DNA from: Roseivivax jejudonensis
GTDB taxonomy: Bacteria > Pseudomonadota > Alphaproteobacteria > Rhodobacterales > Rhodobacteraceae
Direction of reading: 5' to 3'
Assembly: GCF_900172265.1 (NCBI RefSeq)
Contig: NZ_FWFK01000002.1
Span: forward strand, 1-64,000
DNA length: 64,000 nt
The position numbers and the translations under genes are program-made. Positions 24,326 to 33,380 of the stretch are shown piece by piece; the first letter of the stretch is position 1, and each line of letters begins with the position of its first letter. The notes under the pieces are model-generated. The model did no database searches. It saw only the letters and a list, made by a program, of their open reading frames with translations, and was not told the origin of the DNA.

Positions 24326-26478
24326 CAAGCACGCCCCTCTATAAGGTTCCTTCGGGATCACGCCTTGTTCTGGAGGGGCGTCACTGGCTGGTCACCGGCC
24401 GCGAAGAGTACGGCTACGCCGTGGAAGGCGTAGAAGATGGCGAGTGCCTCACTCTCTCTTATGCCCGCGTCGACAGCGCCATCAAGGAACGGGTCTGCGA
24501 GGTCATCAAGCCAGCGGACGCCGAGGTGCGCGAGGCATTGGTCAAGTTCACCGGCGGCTTGGAAATCTTCGAGCAATTGTCACCGGAGCAGCAGGACACG
24601 GTGAGAGCTCGCCTCGCGATCGTCACGGCGATGGACGAACTCGAAGCCGAAGGTTTGCGCTTGACGCAACGGAGCATCAGCGAGAAGGGCGCACTCCGCT
24701 CCACTCTACTGAACCGCGCGACCGAGCTGTCGAAGGGCAGGAAGTTCATTGAGGCCGCACGTGGGGGAAAGTTCAAGCGGCTTTTCCAGTGCCCGCAGGG
24801 ACGCACGCTTGCGCGGTATCGGCAGAATTACCATCGCTATGGTCGGAACCCGGTTGCCCTGATCGATCGAGATCATTTGAAGGGACGGCCAGCTGAGCGC
24901 CTCAGCTACCTCCAGGAGCGCTTCATCGACTACATTATCGAGCAGTGGAACCGGGTCGAGAAGCCGACGCTGGCAACGCTAGTCGAGGACGCAAAGCCGG
25001 TTTTCCATGTCCCCCCCGAGCAGATCGCCGACGGCTTCAAGTTTCCGTCGATCACCACAATTCGTGCCCGTATCAAGGCGATGTCCGAGGTGGTTAAGGC
25101 GATCGGTCGAAGCGGAGTGCGGCATGCGACGAACCTCAAGGGAGCAGGGTCGACCGACGTCCGAGCCTTGATGTACGGCGAAAAGGCCGAGATTGATCAA
25201 GTCTATTTGTCGATCTTCACGGATGACAGCGGTGCAGTCAGGTCGCGCGTCATCAACCCGAATGAGGTCGATGAGGACCTGGCAGAAAACGAAATCCGGA
25301 GACTGTGGCTTCACGCGATGTTCGACGTGGCGACGCACCTCCCGCTCGCATCGATCATCGCCGAGACGGCCGATGCCGATCACAGCCAGGCTCTGCTGCG
25401 CATGGCGACGCGGGACAAGACCCGGGAAAAGGTTCGTTACGAGTGCAAGCGGGATCCGGCGCCGGCGGTCCATATCGCAATGGCAACGGCAGATAATGGC
25501 AGCGCAACGCGCAACGGCGCGATTTACGCCAGCCAGCTAGGCATGGGGACAGTGGTCGAACTCGGCCGCGCCTACCATGCGACCGACAAGCCCTGCGTTG
25601 AGCGGGCGTTCGGAACCATGCAGTGGCAGGTCCTGAATTTCCTCCCGGGATACACCGGCAGCCGGCCCGGAGAACTTGAGGGCTACGAGCCGAAAAAGTC
25701 CGCGAAACTCACACGTGATCAGCTTTACGGGATTATTACCCGCTTCCTCGTCGACGACTACTCGCATAGCGAGCACCGTGGCACAGGCATGTTCAATGCC
25801 ACGCCTTGGGAAAAGCTCGAGGAAGCCGTCTCCGTTTATGGGGGAATCGACGCGCCTTCGCAAATGCGACGCTGTCTGCACCTCGGCGTGAAGACGCAGG
25901 CCAGCACAACGTCCGAAGGCGTGCTGGCGTTCTACCTCCCGTTCAATTCGACCGAACTCCAGCGGTATGCCGGGGGCACGTCGAAGCGTGTCACGATCCA
26001 CATGGATCCGGATGATCTTCGGAAGGCATACGTCACAGCTGAAAAGCATGACAAGGTCATCGAGGTCGACCTCAGAATGACCGCTCTGCAGGATCTGACC
26101 CTCGAGGAAGCCATCGAAGTCATGGAAGCAGCCTGTCGGCGTGATCCGAAGGCGCAGGAACTTCATGATCGCCACCTTCATGAAGTGCGGAAGCGCTTCG
26201 CACAGGAGTCGGGTTTCTTCCCGGACTCGCGCGATCCCTCGAATTACCAGACCATGGACAAGCTCAGGCGGCGGGCTGACCGGCTCGCGCAGGTGGAGAT
26301 GCGTCCGACCGGTATCACGGGGCCGACCGCGCCGCCTGGCCAGGTAACGGATCGCTCCTCGGGCAATCACGTCTTCAAGGTTAAGAAATCTGGTGCGCCT
26401 GATCAGGGCATCGGGGACAAGAAGCCCTCCAAGTCGGGGCAGGCAAGTTTCAAGCCAATCAAGGAGAGCATGCTGTGA
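24322..26478 (+). CDS. tniA: TniA/TnsB-type DDE transposase
   Basis: The 718-residue protein has N-terminal DNA-binding helices (about 1-230) and an integrase-fold core with the catalytic triad Asp292 (KAEIDQVYLS), Asp391 (TADNGSATRN) and Glu427 (KPCVERAFGT). There are 35 residues between the last two, the DD(35)E spacing of Mu/TnsB/TniA enzymes. A Mu-type C-terminal beta-barrel and basic tail follow, where TnsC/TniB would bind. The triad is intact, so the enzyme may be active. Start is GTG 24322, overlapping the stop of the TnsA-like gene. Confidence 0.87.
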   Translation: MTSTPLYKVPSGSRLVLEGRHWLVTGREEYGYAVEGVEDGECLTLSYARVDSAIKERVCEVIKPADAEVREALVKFTGGLEIFEQLSPEQQDTVRARLAIVTAMDELEAEGLRLTQRSISEKGALRSTLLNRATELSKGRKFIEAARGGKFKRLFQCPQGRTLARYRQNYHRYGRNPVALIDRDHLKGRPAERLSYLQERFIDYIIEQWNRVEKPTLATLVEDAKPVFHVPPEQIADGFKFPSITTIRARIKAMSEVVKAIGRSGVRHATNLKGAGSTDVRALMYGEKAEIDQVYLSIFTDDSGAVRSRVINPNEVDEDLAENEIRRLWLHAMFDVATHLPLASIIAETADADHSQALLRMATRDKTREKVRYECKRDPAPAVHIAMATADNGSATRNGAIYASQLGMGTVVELGRAYHATDKPCVERAFGTMQWQVLNFLPGYTGSRPGELEGYEPKKSAKLTRDQLYGIITRFLVDDYSHSEHRGTGMFNATPWEKLEEAVSVYGGIDAPSQMRRCLHLGVKTQASTTSEGVLAFYLPFNSTELQRYAGGTSKRVTIHMDPDDLRKAYVTAEKHDKVIEVDLRMTALQDLTLEEAIEVMEAACRRDPKAQELHDRHLHEVRKRFAQESGFFPDSRDPSNYQTMDKLRRRADRLAQVEMRPTGITGPTAPPGQVTDRSSGNHVFKVKKSGAPDQGIGDKKPSKSGQASFKPIKESML

Positions 26479-27437
26479 GTTCGTTCCTAAACGAAGCCGT
26501 CGCCCAGGCCGCGAACGCCAACAACGGCCTTCACTATCCGCTCGACCGCGGGAGCACGCTCCGCAAGTCGTTCAGTGATCTCCTCAGTCGGCACGTCGGT
26601 AGGCTGCGGGGGTCCGCCCGGTTCGAGGCCGAAATCCTCGTCGTCACGGGCCTGAGTGGGACCGGCAAAACCCGGGAAATCACCAAGATGCTCGACGAGT
26701 TCAATGGGGACGAGCTTCCGCTGCCCGACGGAAAGCCGGCACGCGTTGTCCATTGTCTTCTTGACCGGAAGGGCGGCTGGAAGGACCTCGGACGCAAGAC
26801 CTTGAAGGCGATGGGCTACTCCCTCTCCGAGAGAGCGCGGCTGACACAGAGCGAGATCTGGGAGCGCGTCGCGTTCCAGGCCCGGGCCCAGGGCATCATC
26901 GGAGTCTACTACGACGAGGCGCAGCACATCTTCGCGGGTAAGTCGGACAACGACCGCGAGACCATCCTCGACAGCTTCAAGACCCTGCTGAAGTCGCATG
27001 ATTGGCCGCTGATGCTGATCATGTCGGGCGTTCCCGAGCTCGCCCCTCACGTCAGGTCGCTGGATCAGGTCTATTCCAAGGTGACCTACCTTCATTTCGA
27101 AAAAATCGACCTTCCGAACAATTACGAAGTCGTCCACGAGATCGTGGGCAGCTACGCCTTGAAGAACGGTCTGGCCGTTGAAGATGAGATCGTCAGCCAT
27201 GAGTTCTATCACCGGCTCGCCACTGCCGCTGCCTTCCGGTGGGGGCTGCTCATCAACATGGTTATCGAGACGACCGCGAGGGCCGTCGAAGCCGGGTGCG
27301 AAACCCTGAGTTGGCAGCACTTCACGGATAACTGGGTGGCAAAAACGCAGATGAACCAGATCGCCACGCCGTTCACCCATGAGGGCTACGAGACGATGTT
27401 CCGGCCGGACAAGCCGTTCCAGACAGCGATCGGCTAG
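26475..27437 (+). CDS. tniB: TniB/TnsC-type AAA+ transposition regulator
   Basis: The 320-residue ATPase has Walker A GLSGTGKT (residues 59-66) and Walker B with Asp147-Glu148 (GVYYDEAQHIF). The sensor-1 strand LMLIMSGVPEL and the AAA+ lid follow, as in TniB/TnsC. These proteins form ATP-dependent filaments that mark the target and activate the transposase, usually recruited by a TniQ/TnsD protein. None is found in this window. Start is GTG 26475 in GTGA overlap with tniA, and a terminator follows 30 bp after its TAG. Confidence 0.87.
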   Translation: MSSFLNEAVAQAANANNGLHYPLDRGSTLRKSFSDLLSRHVGRLRGSARFEAEILVVTGLSGTGKTREITKMLDEFNGDELPLPDGKPARVVHCLLDRKGGWKDLGRKTLKAMGYSLSERARLTQSEIWERVAFQARAQGIIGVYYDEAQHIFAGKSDNDRETILDSFKTLLKSHDWPLMLIMSGVPELAPHVRSLDQVYSKVTYLHFEKIDLPNNYEVVHEIVGSYALKNGLAVEDEIVSHEFYHRLATAAAFRWGLLINMVIETTARAVEAGCETLSWQHFTDNWVAKTQMNQIATPFTHEGYETMFRPDKPFQTAIG

Positions 27438-27466
27438 CCGCATCATAAGCTCCAGACCCTTGAATG

Positions 27467-27492
27467 AACCCGCGCTTCGGCGCGGGTTTTTT
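27467..27492 (+). terminator. Rho-independent terminator of the transposition operon
   Basis: AACCCGCG, loop CTTCGG, CGCGGGTTTTTT: a 6-bp GC stem (27469-27474 with 27481-27486) with a UUCG-type loop and six T, placed 30 bp after the tniB stop. Confidence 0.85.
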
Positions 27493-27498
27493 CGTGTC

Positions 27499-27656
27499 TG
27501 CGCATGGCGCAGAGCAGGGGAGAAGTTCAGTATAAGCCTGCGCATGCTTTTACGGTTTGCGCACGCATTGGCGTTTTTCGGCGCGGATGCGCGATTAAGT
27601 AATTGATAATAATGATGAAATAAGGAAGGCGAATCGCAGGCGTGCATTCTTGCGCA
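27499..27656. repeat. cluster of TGCGCA motifs after the transposition operon
   Basis: TGCGCA occurs at 27499, 27539, 27558 and 27651, with a near-copy TGCGCG at 27588, all in about 160 bp. In between is an AT-rich patch (AAGTAATTGATAATAATG). Repeated short motifs next to transposase operons are often transposase-binding sites of the element end. I find no matching cluster left of tnsA, so the interpretation is weak. Confidence 0.35.
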
Positions 27657-27782
27657 CTGTTTTGCCGTGTCTGACTGTTTCACCGGTCGCAGGCGGCGCG
27701 GAGCCGGGCGGCTGATCGGGCAGGGGGCCCTGCGTCCGCAGCGGCGCTGGACCGGTGCCGGTTCGGGACGATATTGGCCGGC

Positions 27783-29228
27783 ATGATCCGTCGCCACATC
27801 AAGGCCGTGACCGCCGCGCTGGCTGCCGTGCTGGCACTCCTGTCGATCTGGCAGCTGGAGCAGGCGCGCGCCGGGATCGACCGCGACGCGGTGCGGCTCG
27901 ACGGCACGCCGGCGACGATCTACCGCGCGCCCGGGTCCGGGGGACAGCTCGTGCTCGTCTCGCACGGCTTCGCGGGGTCGCGGCAGATGATGGAGGCGAT
28001 CTCGCTGACCCTCGCGCGCGCGGGTCACGTCGTTGTGGCCTTCGACTATCCCGGGCACGGCCGCCACCCCGGACGGTTGTCGCCCGACATCACGCGTCTG
28101 ACCGGGACGACCGCCGATCTCGTGCGCCAGACCCGCGCGATCGCAGAGGCCGCACGGGCGCGCACGGGGATCGCGCCGGTGGCGCTGGTCGGACACTCGA
28201 TGGCGACCGACGTGATCGTCCGCGCCGCGGCTGACCTCGACGGGGTGACCGGGGTCGCGGCGATCTCCATGTATTCCGATCGGCTGAGCCCCACGCATCC
28301 GCAACGGCTTCTCGTCGTGTCCGGTGCGCGCGAGACACGGCTGCGCGAGGTGGCGCGCACCGCGGTGGCGCAGGTCGAGCCCGTGGCGCCGGGCGATGTC
28401 GCGCGGGACGGGGCCGTGGAGCGCCGCGCGGTCGTCGCGCCACGCGTCGGGCATGTGGGCGTGCTCTGGTCGCCGGCGACGCTGCGCGCGGTTGCGGACT
28501 GGTTCGGCCCCGTGCCGGATCTCGCGCGGACCGGCCCGTGGATCGCGGTGTTGCTGGCTGCGATCCTGGCATTGGCCTGGCCGTTGACGGCGATGCTTCC
28601 GCGCGGTGCGCGCGACGGCGCGCCGGCGCCGCTGCGGCGCGCGGCGATGGCCGCGGCCCTGCCCGCGCCGGTGGCGGCGCTCGCGGCGATGAGCGCGCTA
28701 CCGGTCGGCGGGTCCGCCGGCTTTGGCGGGCTGGCGCTCGGCCTGTTTCTGTGGGGGACCGGCGCGCTTGCGATCCTGCGGCCTCGGCTGCGCCTCGGGT
28801 GGCCGGACGTGGCGGCTGCCGGTTTCGTCATCCTGTGGGGTCTCGGGGTCTTCGGCCTCGCGCTCGACCGCTACGGGGCGGCCTTCGTGCCGGCCGGGCC
28901 GCGTCTGCCGCTGATGGTCGCTCTCCTGCCCGCGACGCTCGTCGTCGGTCTTGCCGACCGGGCGCTCGTGGAGGGGCGCGGAATTCCGGCGCGGCTCCTG
29001 TTGCGCCTGCCGCTGCTGCTCGCGCTCGGCGCGGCGATGGCGCTCCGGCCGACGAGCGTCGGGCTTCTGTTCACCATATTGCCGGTCCTTGTGCTGTTCG
29101 TGCTCGTACACGGCTCCATCGCCCGTTGGGCGGGCATGCGGGGTCGCCGCGACGGCGCCGCGCTGGGGCAGGGCGTCGCGCTTGCCTGGGCCATCGCGGC
29201 GTCGACGCCGCTCTTCGCGACGGCCTGA
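27783..29228 (+). CDS. alpha/beta hydrolase with C-terminal multi-helix membrane domain
   Basis: The 481-residue protein has an N-terminal signal-anchor helix, an alpha/beta-hydrolase domain (about residues 45-240) with VLVSHGFAGSRQMM, FDYPGHGRHPG, the nucleophile elbow LVGHSMATD (Ser) and a late APRVGHVGVLW (His), and then about eight hydrophobic helices from residue 255 to the end. The soluble domain probably faces the periplasm. Such hydrolase-membrane fusions are uncommon; substrate unknown. Start may be ATG 27783 or TTG 27774; neither has a strong ribosome site. It follows the transposition module and could be cargo or resident DNA. Confidence 0.72.
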   Translation: MIRRHIKAVTAALAAVLALLSIWQLEQARAGIDRDAVRLDGTPATIYRAPGSGGQLVLVSHGFAGSRQMMEAISLTLARAGHVVVAFDYPGHGRHPGRLSPDITRLTGTTADLVRQTRAIAEAARARTGIAPVALVGHSMATDVIVRAAADLDGVTGVAAISMYSDRLSPTHPQRLLVVSGARETRLREVARTAVAQVEPVAPGDVARDGAVERRAVVAPRVGHVGVLWSPATLRAVADWFGPVPDLARTGPWIAVLLAAILALAWPLTAMLPRGARDGAPAPLRRAAMAAALPAPVAALAAMSALPVGGSAGFGGLALGLFLWGTGALAILRPRLRLGWPDVAAAGFVILWGLGVFGLALDRYGAAFVPAGPRLPLMVALLPATLVVGLADRALVEGRGIPARLLLRLPLLLALGAAMALRPTSVGLLFTILPVLVLFVLVHGSIARWAGMRGRRDGAALGQGVALAWAIAASTPLFATA

Positions 29229-29532
29229 CAGGGCGGCTTCCGCGCAGGCGGAGCGCGTCCCGCCAGATCGCCTGCGGCATCCATCACGGCGCGCGGAGAG
29301 AGCGGATTAACCAGAGAGGAAGCCGAATCGCGCTAGCGTTCTGCGGCGTTCGACGTGCGAGGATTGTGCTCTTGGCCCCTGTTTCCAGTCATTCCATGCG
29401 AGCGGTGTGCACGGCACTGGCTGCCGTCTTTCGGGCGTGGTCGTGTGGCGCGGGCCGGGATTCCGTCAGTGTGGCCGGGCCATGGCCGACCGCATCGCCG
29501 CGCAGCGGTTTTGCCACCGGCAGGGCACGCGC
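29229..29532. other. gap without recognisable gene
   Basis: About 300 bp of GC-rich sequence lie between the membrane hydrolase and the Hsp20-like gene. A frame in phase with the Hsp20-like gene is open back to 29407 but reads as Cys/Arg-rich, non-domain sequence. I see no convincing promoter or repeat. Confidence 0.5.
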
Positions 29533-29994
29533 ATGACGAGCCTCGGCCCTCCCGCGACGCCCGCGGCAAGTGGTGCGACCGGTCCACCGCTCTGGGCGTT
29601 GGGCCAACCGCTGTCTGTCGTGCTCGACCGGATTTCCGCCGAAGAGGCCGTGCGCGAGGCCATTCAGCCTCGCGCGCATGGTAGGTCCGGCATTGGACAC
29701 GATGATAGTTGGCCGAGGCGTCCGAAAACCCGGCCCGGACCGGACCCGATCGCGGCGTCCGTCCTTGTCGATCGCGGTAGGTGGTCGGCCTGTGCCGAAT
29801 TGCCCGGCGTTCGGGCCGGTGATATCCGGCTGTCCGCGCGCCACGGCACCCTGATCGTGGAGGTCGTGCGGCCCGAGCGCCGCGCGCGCGGCGCAATCGC
29901 CTTCCCGGACGCAATCTTGCCCGAGGATCTGTCGGTCACGCTTCGCAATGGAATCCTGCACGTGGCGGCCGATCTTCCGCCAGCTGCTCGATGA
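29533..29994 (+). CDS. Hsp20/alpha-crystallin-like protein
   Basis: The 153-residue protein has a variable N-terminal half and a C-terminal alpha-crystallin-like domain (about residues 75-150): ACAELPGVRAGDIRLSARHG, then LPEDLSVTLRNGILHVAADL, matching the ELPGV..DI and GvL.i signatures of small heat-shock proteins. The usual C-terminal IxI tail is missing, so it may not form standard oligomers. Its stop overlaps the start of the AAA ATPase gene (ATGA), implying that the two proteins act together. Start ATG 29533 preferred (AGGG upstream); 29482 is possible. Confidence 0.7.
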   Translation: MTSLGPPATPAASGATGPPLWALGQPLSVVLDRISAEEAVREAIQPRAHGRSGIGHDDSWPRRPKTRPGPDPIAASVLVDRGRWSACAELPGVRAGDIRLSARHGTLIVEVVRPERRARGAIAFPDAILPEDLSVTLRNGILHVAADLPPAAR

Positions 29995-32133
29995 CGCGGG
30001 GGACCGCACAGCCCACGACGGAATCCGGGGCGAAGGCCCAAACCCTTCGCGCGACCTGCCTCTCGCGACCCGGTCGCGGCCTTGTCGGTCTGGGGCGCGC
30101 CGCGCTGACGCTCGGGCGCCTGCAACCGGGTGATACGGTCCGTATCGCGGGCGCATCGGTCACGTACGGACGGGTGATCGCCGCGACAATGGCCGATGAC
30201 GCCGTTCTCCTCGACGGCGATATCGCGACGAACGCGGGCGTTGTGGACGGCGACTCCGTGACTGTCGATCCGGCAGAGCTGCGGCCACTGTCGAGCGTCG
30301 CATTGCGCTTCGAAGCAGCCGGCGCGCCAGACCCCGGCTCGTTGCGCGACAGCCTCGTCGACATGGCATTGAGCGACGGCGACGTCCTGACCCTCGCGAC
30401 CCCGGCTGGCGGGACGCTGCGCGCGGAGGTAGCCGCCTGCCGCCCCGCCAACGCCGGCCTTGTCGGGGACGCGGCGCGCTGCGTGGTGGCAGAAACGCCG
30501 GACCCGGACGACGAGCGGCGTTGGGGGGTGCGCGCCCACGTCGCCGAGGCCATGCAGAGCGTGGCAGGGCCTCTGTTGCGGCCCGAGGCCGCGGCGCGGC
30601 TGGGCCTGGTCCAGCCTCGGGGATGGCTGCTGAGCGGAGCAAGCGGCAGCGGCCGGATCCGCATGGCGCGCAGCCTCGCAGCACGCGCCGGCGCGCGATT
30701 CCTGAGCCTGCCCGCGACCGAGATCGGTGACGCCCCGTTCGGCGACGGCGGCGCGATGCTTCGCACGGTCTTCGACGCGGCGATTGCCCATGCACCGGCG
30801 ATCCTCCTGATCGAGGAGATCGACGCGCTTGCGACCAGCGGCCGACGCCGTCGCGCGGCGGCGGCGGAGCTCATCACCCTGATCGACGGCCTCGCTCCGG
30901 ACGCCCGCGTCGTTGTGCTCGCGACCACGTCGGACCCCGCGCGGCTCGATCCGGCTCTGCGACGCCCCGGTCGGTTCCAACGCGAGATCGTCCTCGCCCC
31001 GCCGGGCCGCCGCCACCGGCGCGACATTCTGGTCGCCGGCCTGTGCGACACGCAATGCGATCCGGACCTCGACCTCGAGGCGCTGACGGATGCGACCGAT
31101 GGCTTCACGGCCGGGGAGATCATGCAGCTGCTGCGCGATGCCGCGCTCGCGGCGTTCGATCGGGTATGCTGCGCGGAATACGCCGAAGCTCGGTCGGCCG
31201 TGGACGACATCGTCCTGACCCAAGCGGACGTGGACCAGGCGCTGTCCGACATTCGTCCTCACAGCGTCGCAGGAGGCGCCGAGCCGGCAGCGATGCCCTG
31301 GGCCGACCTGCGGGGCCTCGACGTGGCAAAAGCGGCGCTCGACCGCGCGGTGCTGCGGCCGCGCCGAACGCCCGAACTCGGCCGCCGGCTCGGCGCACGT
31401 CCGGCGCGGGGCATCCTGCTCGTCGGTCCGCCCGGCTGCGGCAAGACGCTGCTCATCAACGCGCTGTCCAAGGAGGCCGGCCTGCGGCGTGTCACCGTCA
31501 CGCCGGCGGACTTCCTTGCGCTCGACGCCACGGACGCGGCGCAGATGATCGCAGATCGTTTTGACGCCGCGCGGCAAGACGCCGGAACGCTCCTGGTCTT
31601 TGACGCGATCGACTCGCTCGCGCCGCGGCATCCGGAATGCATTCGATATCTCGTCGACGGGATTGACCGGCTCGAGGATGGCGGTGTCGTGGCGGTCACG
31701 GCTCACAGCGTCGAGGGGCTCGATCCCGCGCTGCTCCGGTCCGGCCGCATCGATGTCACCGTCGCCTGTCCGATGCCCGATAGCGCCGCGCGGGCCGCGA
31801 TCCTCGCGCATCACCTGGCCGGACGGCCCTTGGCGCGCGGTCGATCTGCGGGCGGTCGCCGCCGATACCGAGGGCATGTCTGGCGCGGATCTCGCTTCAC
31901 TCGCCGCCGGCGCAGCCCGGAACGCGCTGTTCCGCGCGGCGTCCGCCAGCGCGCGTCCCGGCGGTGCGCGCCTCACGCGCGCCGATATCGACGACGCGAT
32001 CCGGGCGTGGCAGGCTACGCTGGCGCGGCATGACCCCGAGAAAGCAGAAAGAGCTGGTGCGTGTGGCGCCACACCCACCGGAACGCGGGCCGCAGGCAGG
32101 CTTGGCCGGCTTGGCGCGCGGCCGCTGGCATGA
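29991..32133 (+). pseudogene. double-AAA (Cdc48/VAT-like) ATPase, frameshifted, both modules degenerate
   Basis: The first 610 or so codons encode an N-terminal double-psi-barrel-like region (..GLGRAALTLGRLQPGDTVRI..) and two AAA modules. Module 1 has GASGSGRI at residues 216-223 (Arg222 and Ile in place of Walker A Lys-Thr) but keeps LLIEEIDAL and Arg fingers LRRPGRFQRE. Module 2 has an intact GPPGCGKT (Lys485) but Walker B reads LLVFDAIDSL, with Ala539 where the catalytic Glu belongs. Near 31820-31842 the frame shifts by one: the expected end (AVDLRAVAADTEGMSGADLA..) continues in the other frame to TGA 32131-32133. It overlaps the Hsp20-like gene. Could be a pseudogene, a sequencing indel, or a frameshifted but regulatory protein. 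Confidence 0.7.
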
Positions 32134-32172
32134 TATCCGGCCGCTTTCACGACACAGCAACTCGTCCGCGTC

Positions 32173-33219
32173 ATGTCCATGCACCGCCCAGACTCGCACA
32201 TGCCCGGAGTCCCGGACCCCGCACAGGCCGTTGCAACGGCGGCACGGCTGTCCGTGGCGCCGATGATCGACTGGACCGATCGGCATTGTCGCGTGTTTCA
32301 CCGGCAACTGTCGCGCAACGCGTTGCTCTACACGGAGATGGTGACCGCTCCGGCGCTTGTCCGAGGGGGCGCCTTGCACCTTCTGGATTTCTCGCCCGAA
32401 GAGTACCCCGTCGCGCTGCAACTCGGCGGATCGGATCCCGCCGAACTGGCCGAAGCCGCGCGCCTTGGCGCGGCGCGGGGCTATGCCGAGATCAACCTCA
32501 ACGTCGGTTGCCCGTCGGACCGCGTGCAATCTGGCACGTTCGGCGCCGTTCTGATGCGCTCGCCCGATCTGGTCGCGCGCTGCGTCGCTGCGATGCGGGA
32601 GGCGGTCGAGATACCGGTGACGGTGAAATGCCGGATCGGGGTCGAGGAGCAGGAGCCGCGCGCGATACTGCCCGAATTTCTGTCACGGATCCGGGAGGCG
32701 GGCGCAGACCGCGCCATCGTGCACGCCCGAAAGGCGTGGCTTCAGGGCCTGTCGCCCAAGGAAAATCGCAACGTGCCGCCGCTCGACCACGATCTCGTGG
32801 AGGAGATGGGCGCTGCGTTTCCCGAGCTTGCGATCTCGATCAACGGGGGGATCGGCACGCTCGCGGACGCGGAGGCGTTCCTCGCGCGGGGAGTCTTCGG
32901 CGTGATGATCGGGCGCGCCGCGTATCAGCGCCCGTGGGACATCCTCGCCGAGGCCGATGCGCGGATCTTCGGGGCGGATCGGCCCGCGCCGGACCCGGTA
33001 GAGATCGTCGCGGCGATGCGGCCCTATCTGGAACGCCACGTTGCCGCCGGCGGCCGACCGCACCAGGTCACGCGGCACATGATGGGCCTGTTTGCGGGGC
33101 GCCCGGGCGCCCGGGCGTGGCGACGCGCGCTGTCAGAGCTCGGAACTCGGCCCGATGCCGGGGCGGAGAGTCTGGACGTGGCGCTCGCGGCAGTGGGCGC
33201 GGAGCGTGACGCGGCCTGA
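32173..33219 (+). CDS. dusA: tRNA-dihydrouridine synthase A
   Basis: The 348-residue flavoenzyme reduces U20/U20a in the tRNA D-loop. It has the Dus TIM barrel with FMN contacts and motifs in order: SVAPMIDWTDRHCRVF, LLYTEMVTA, ALQLGGSDP, EINLNVGCPSDRVQ (catalytic Cys), VTVKCRIG, IVHARKAWLQGLSPKENR and SINGGIGT. The insert GLSPKENR..PPL is typical of the DusA subclass. Start ATG 32173. It is an ordinary core gene and may mark the right edge of the accessory region. Confidence 0.93.
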   Translation: MSMHRPDSHMPGVPDPAQAVATAARLSVAPMIDWTDRHCRVFHRQLSRNALLYTEMVTAPALVRGGALHLLDFSPEEYPVALQLGGSDPAELAEAARLGAARGYAEINLNVGCPSDRVQSGTFGAVLMRSPDLVARCVAAMREAVEIPVTVKCRIGVEEQEPRAILPEFLSRIREAGADRAIVHARKAWLQGLSPKENRNVPPLDHDLVEEMGAAFPELAISINGGIGTLADAEAFLARGVFGVMIGRAAYQRPWDILAEADARIFGADRPAPDPVEIVAAMRPYLERHVAAGGRPHQVTRHMMGLFAGRPGARAWRRALSELGTRPDAGAESLDVALAAVGAERDAA

Positions 33220-33380
33220 TCTTCTGCCGCATTTTCCACCCGCATTTGGTCGCTTCACGGCGACAATACACGCTATGCAGGTGCACTGATTTCCATATGT
33301 GGACGCCTGTCAGGTTGTTTTAGACAACATCTTGGATTTCTGGCAAAGACTGAGGCGCGAATCCGACCGGAGCTTGGCCG

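Noticed and set aside
22300-29500. CRISPR array or Cas genes accompanying the Tn7-like module
   Set aside because: No regularly spaced direct repeats and no Cas-like proteins were found on either strand.
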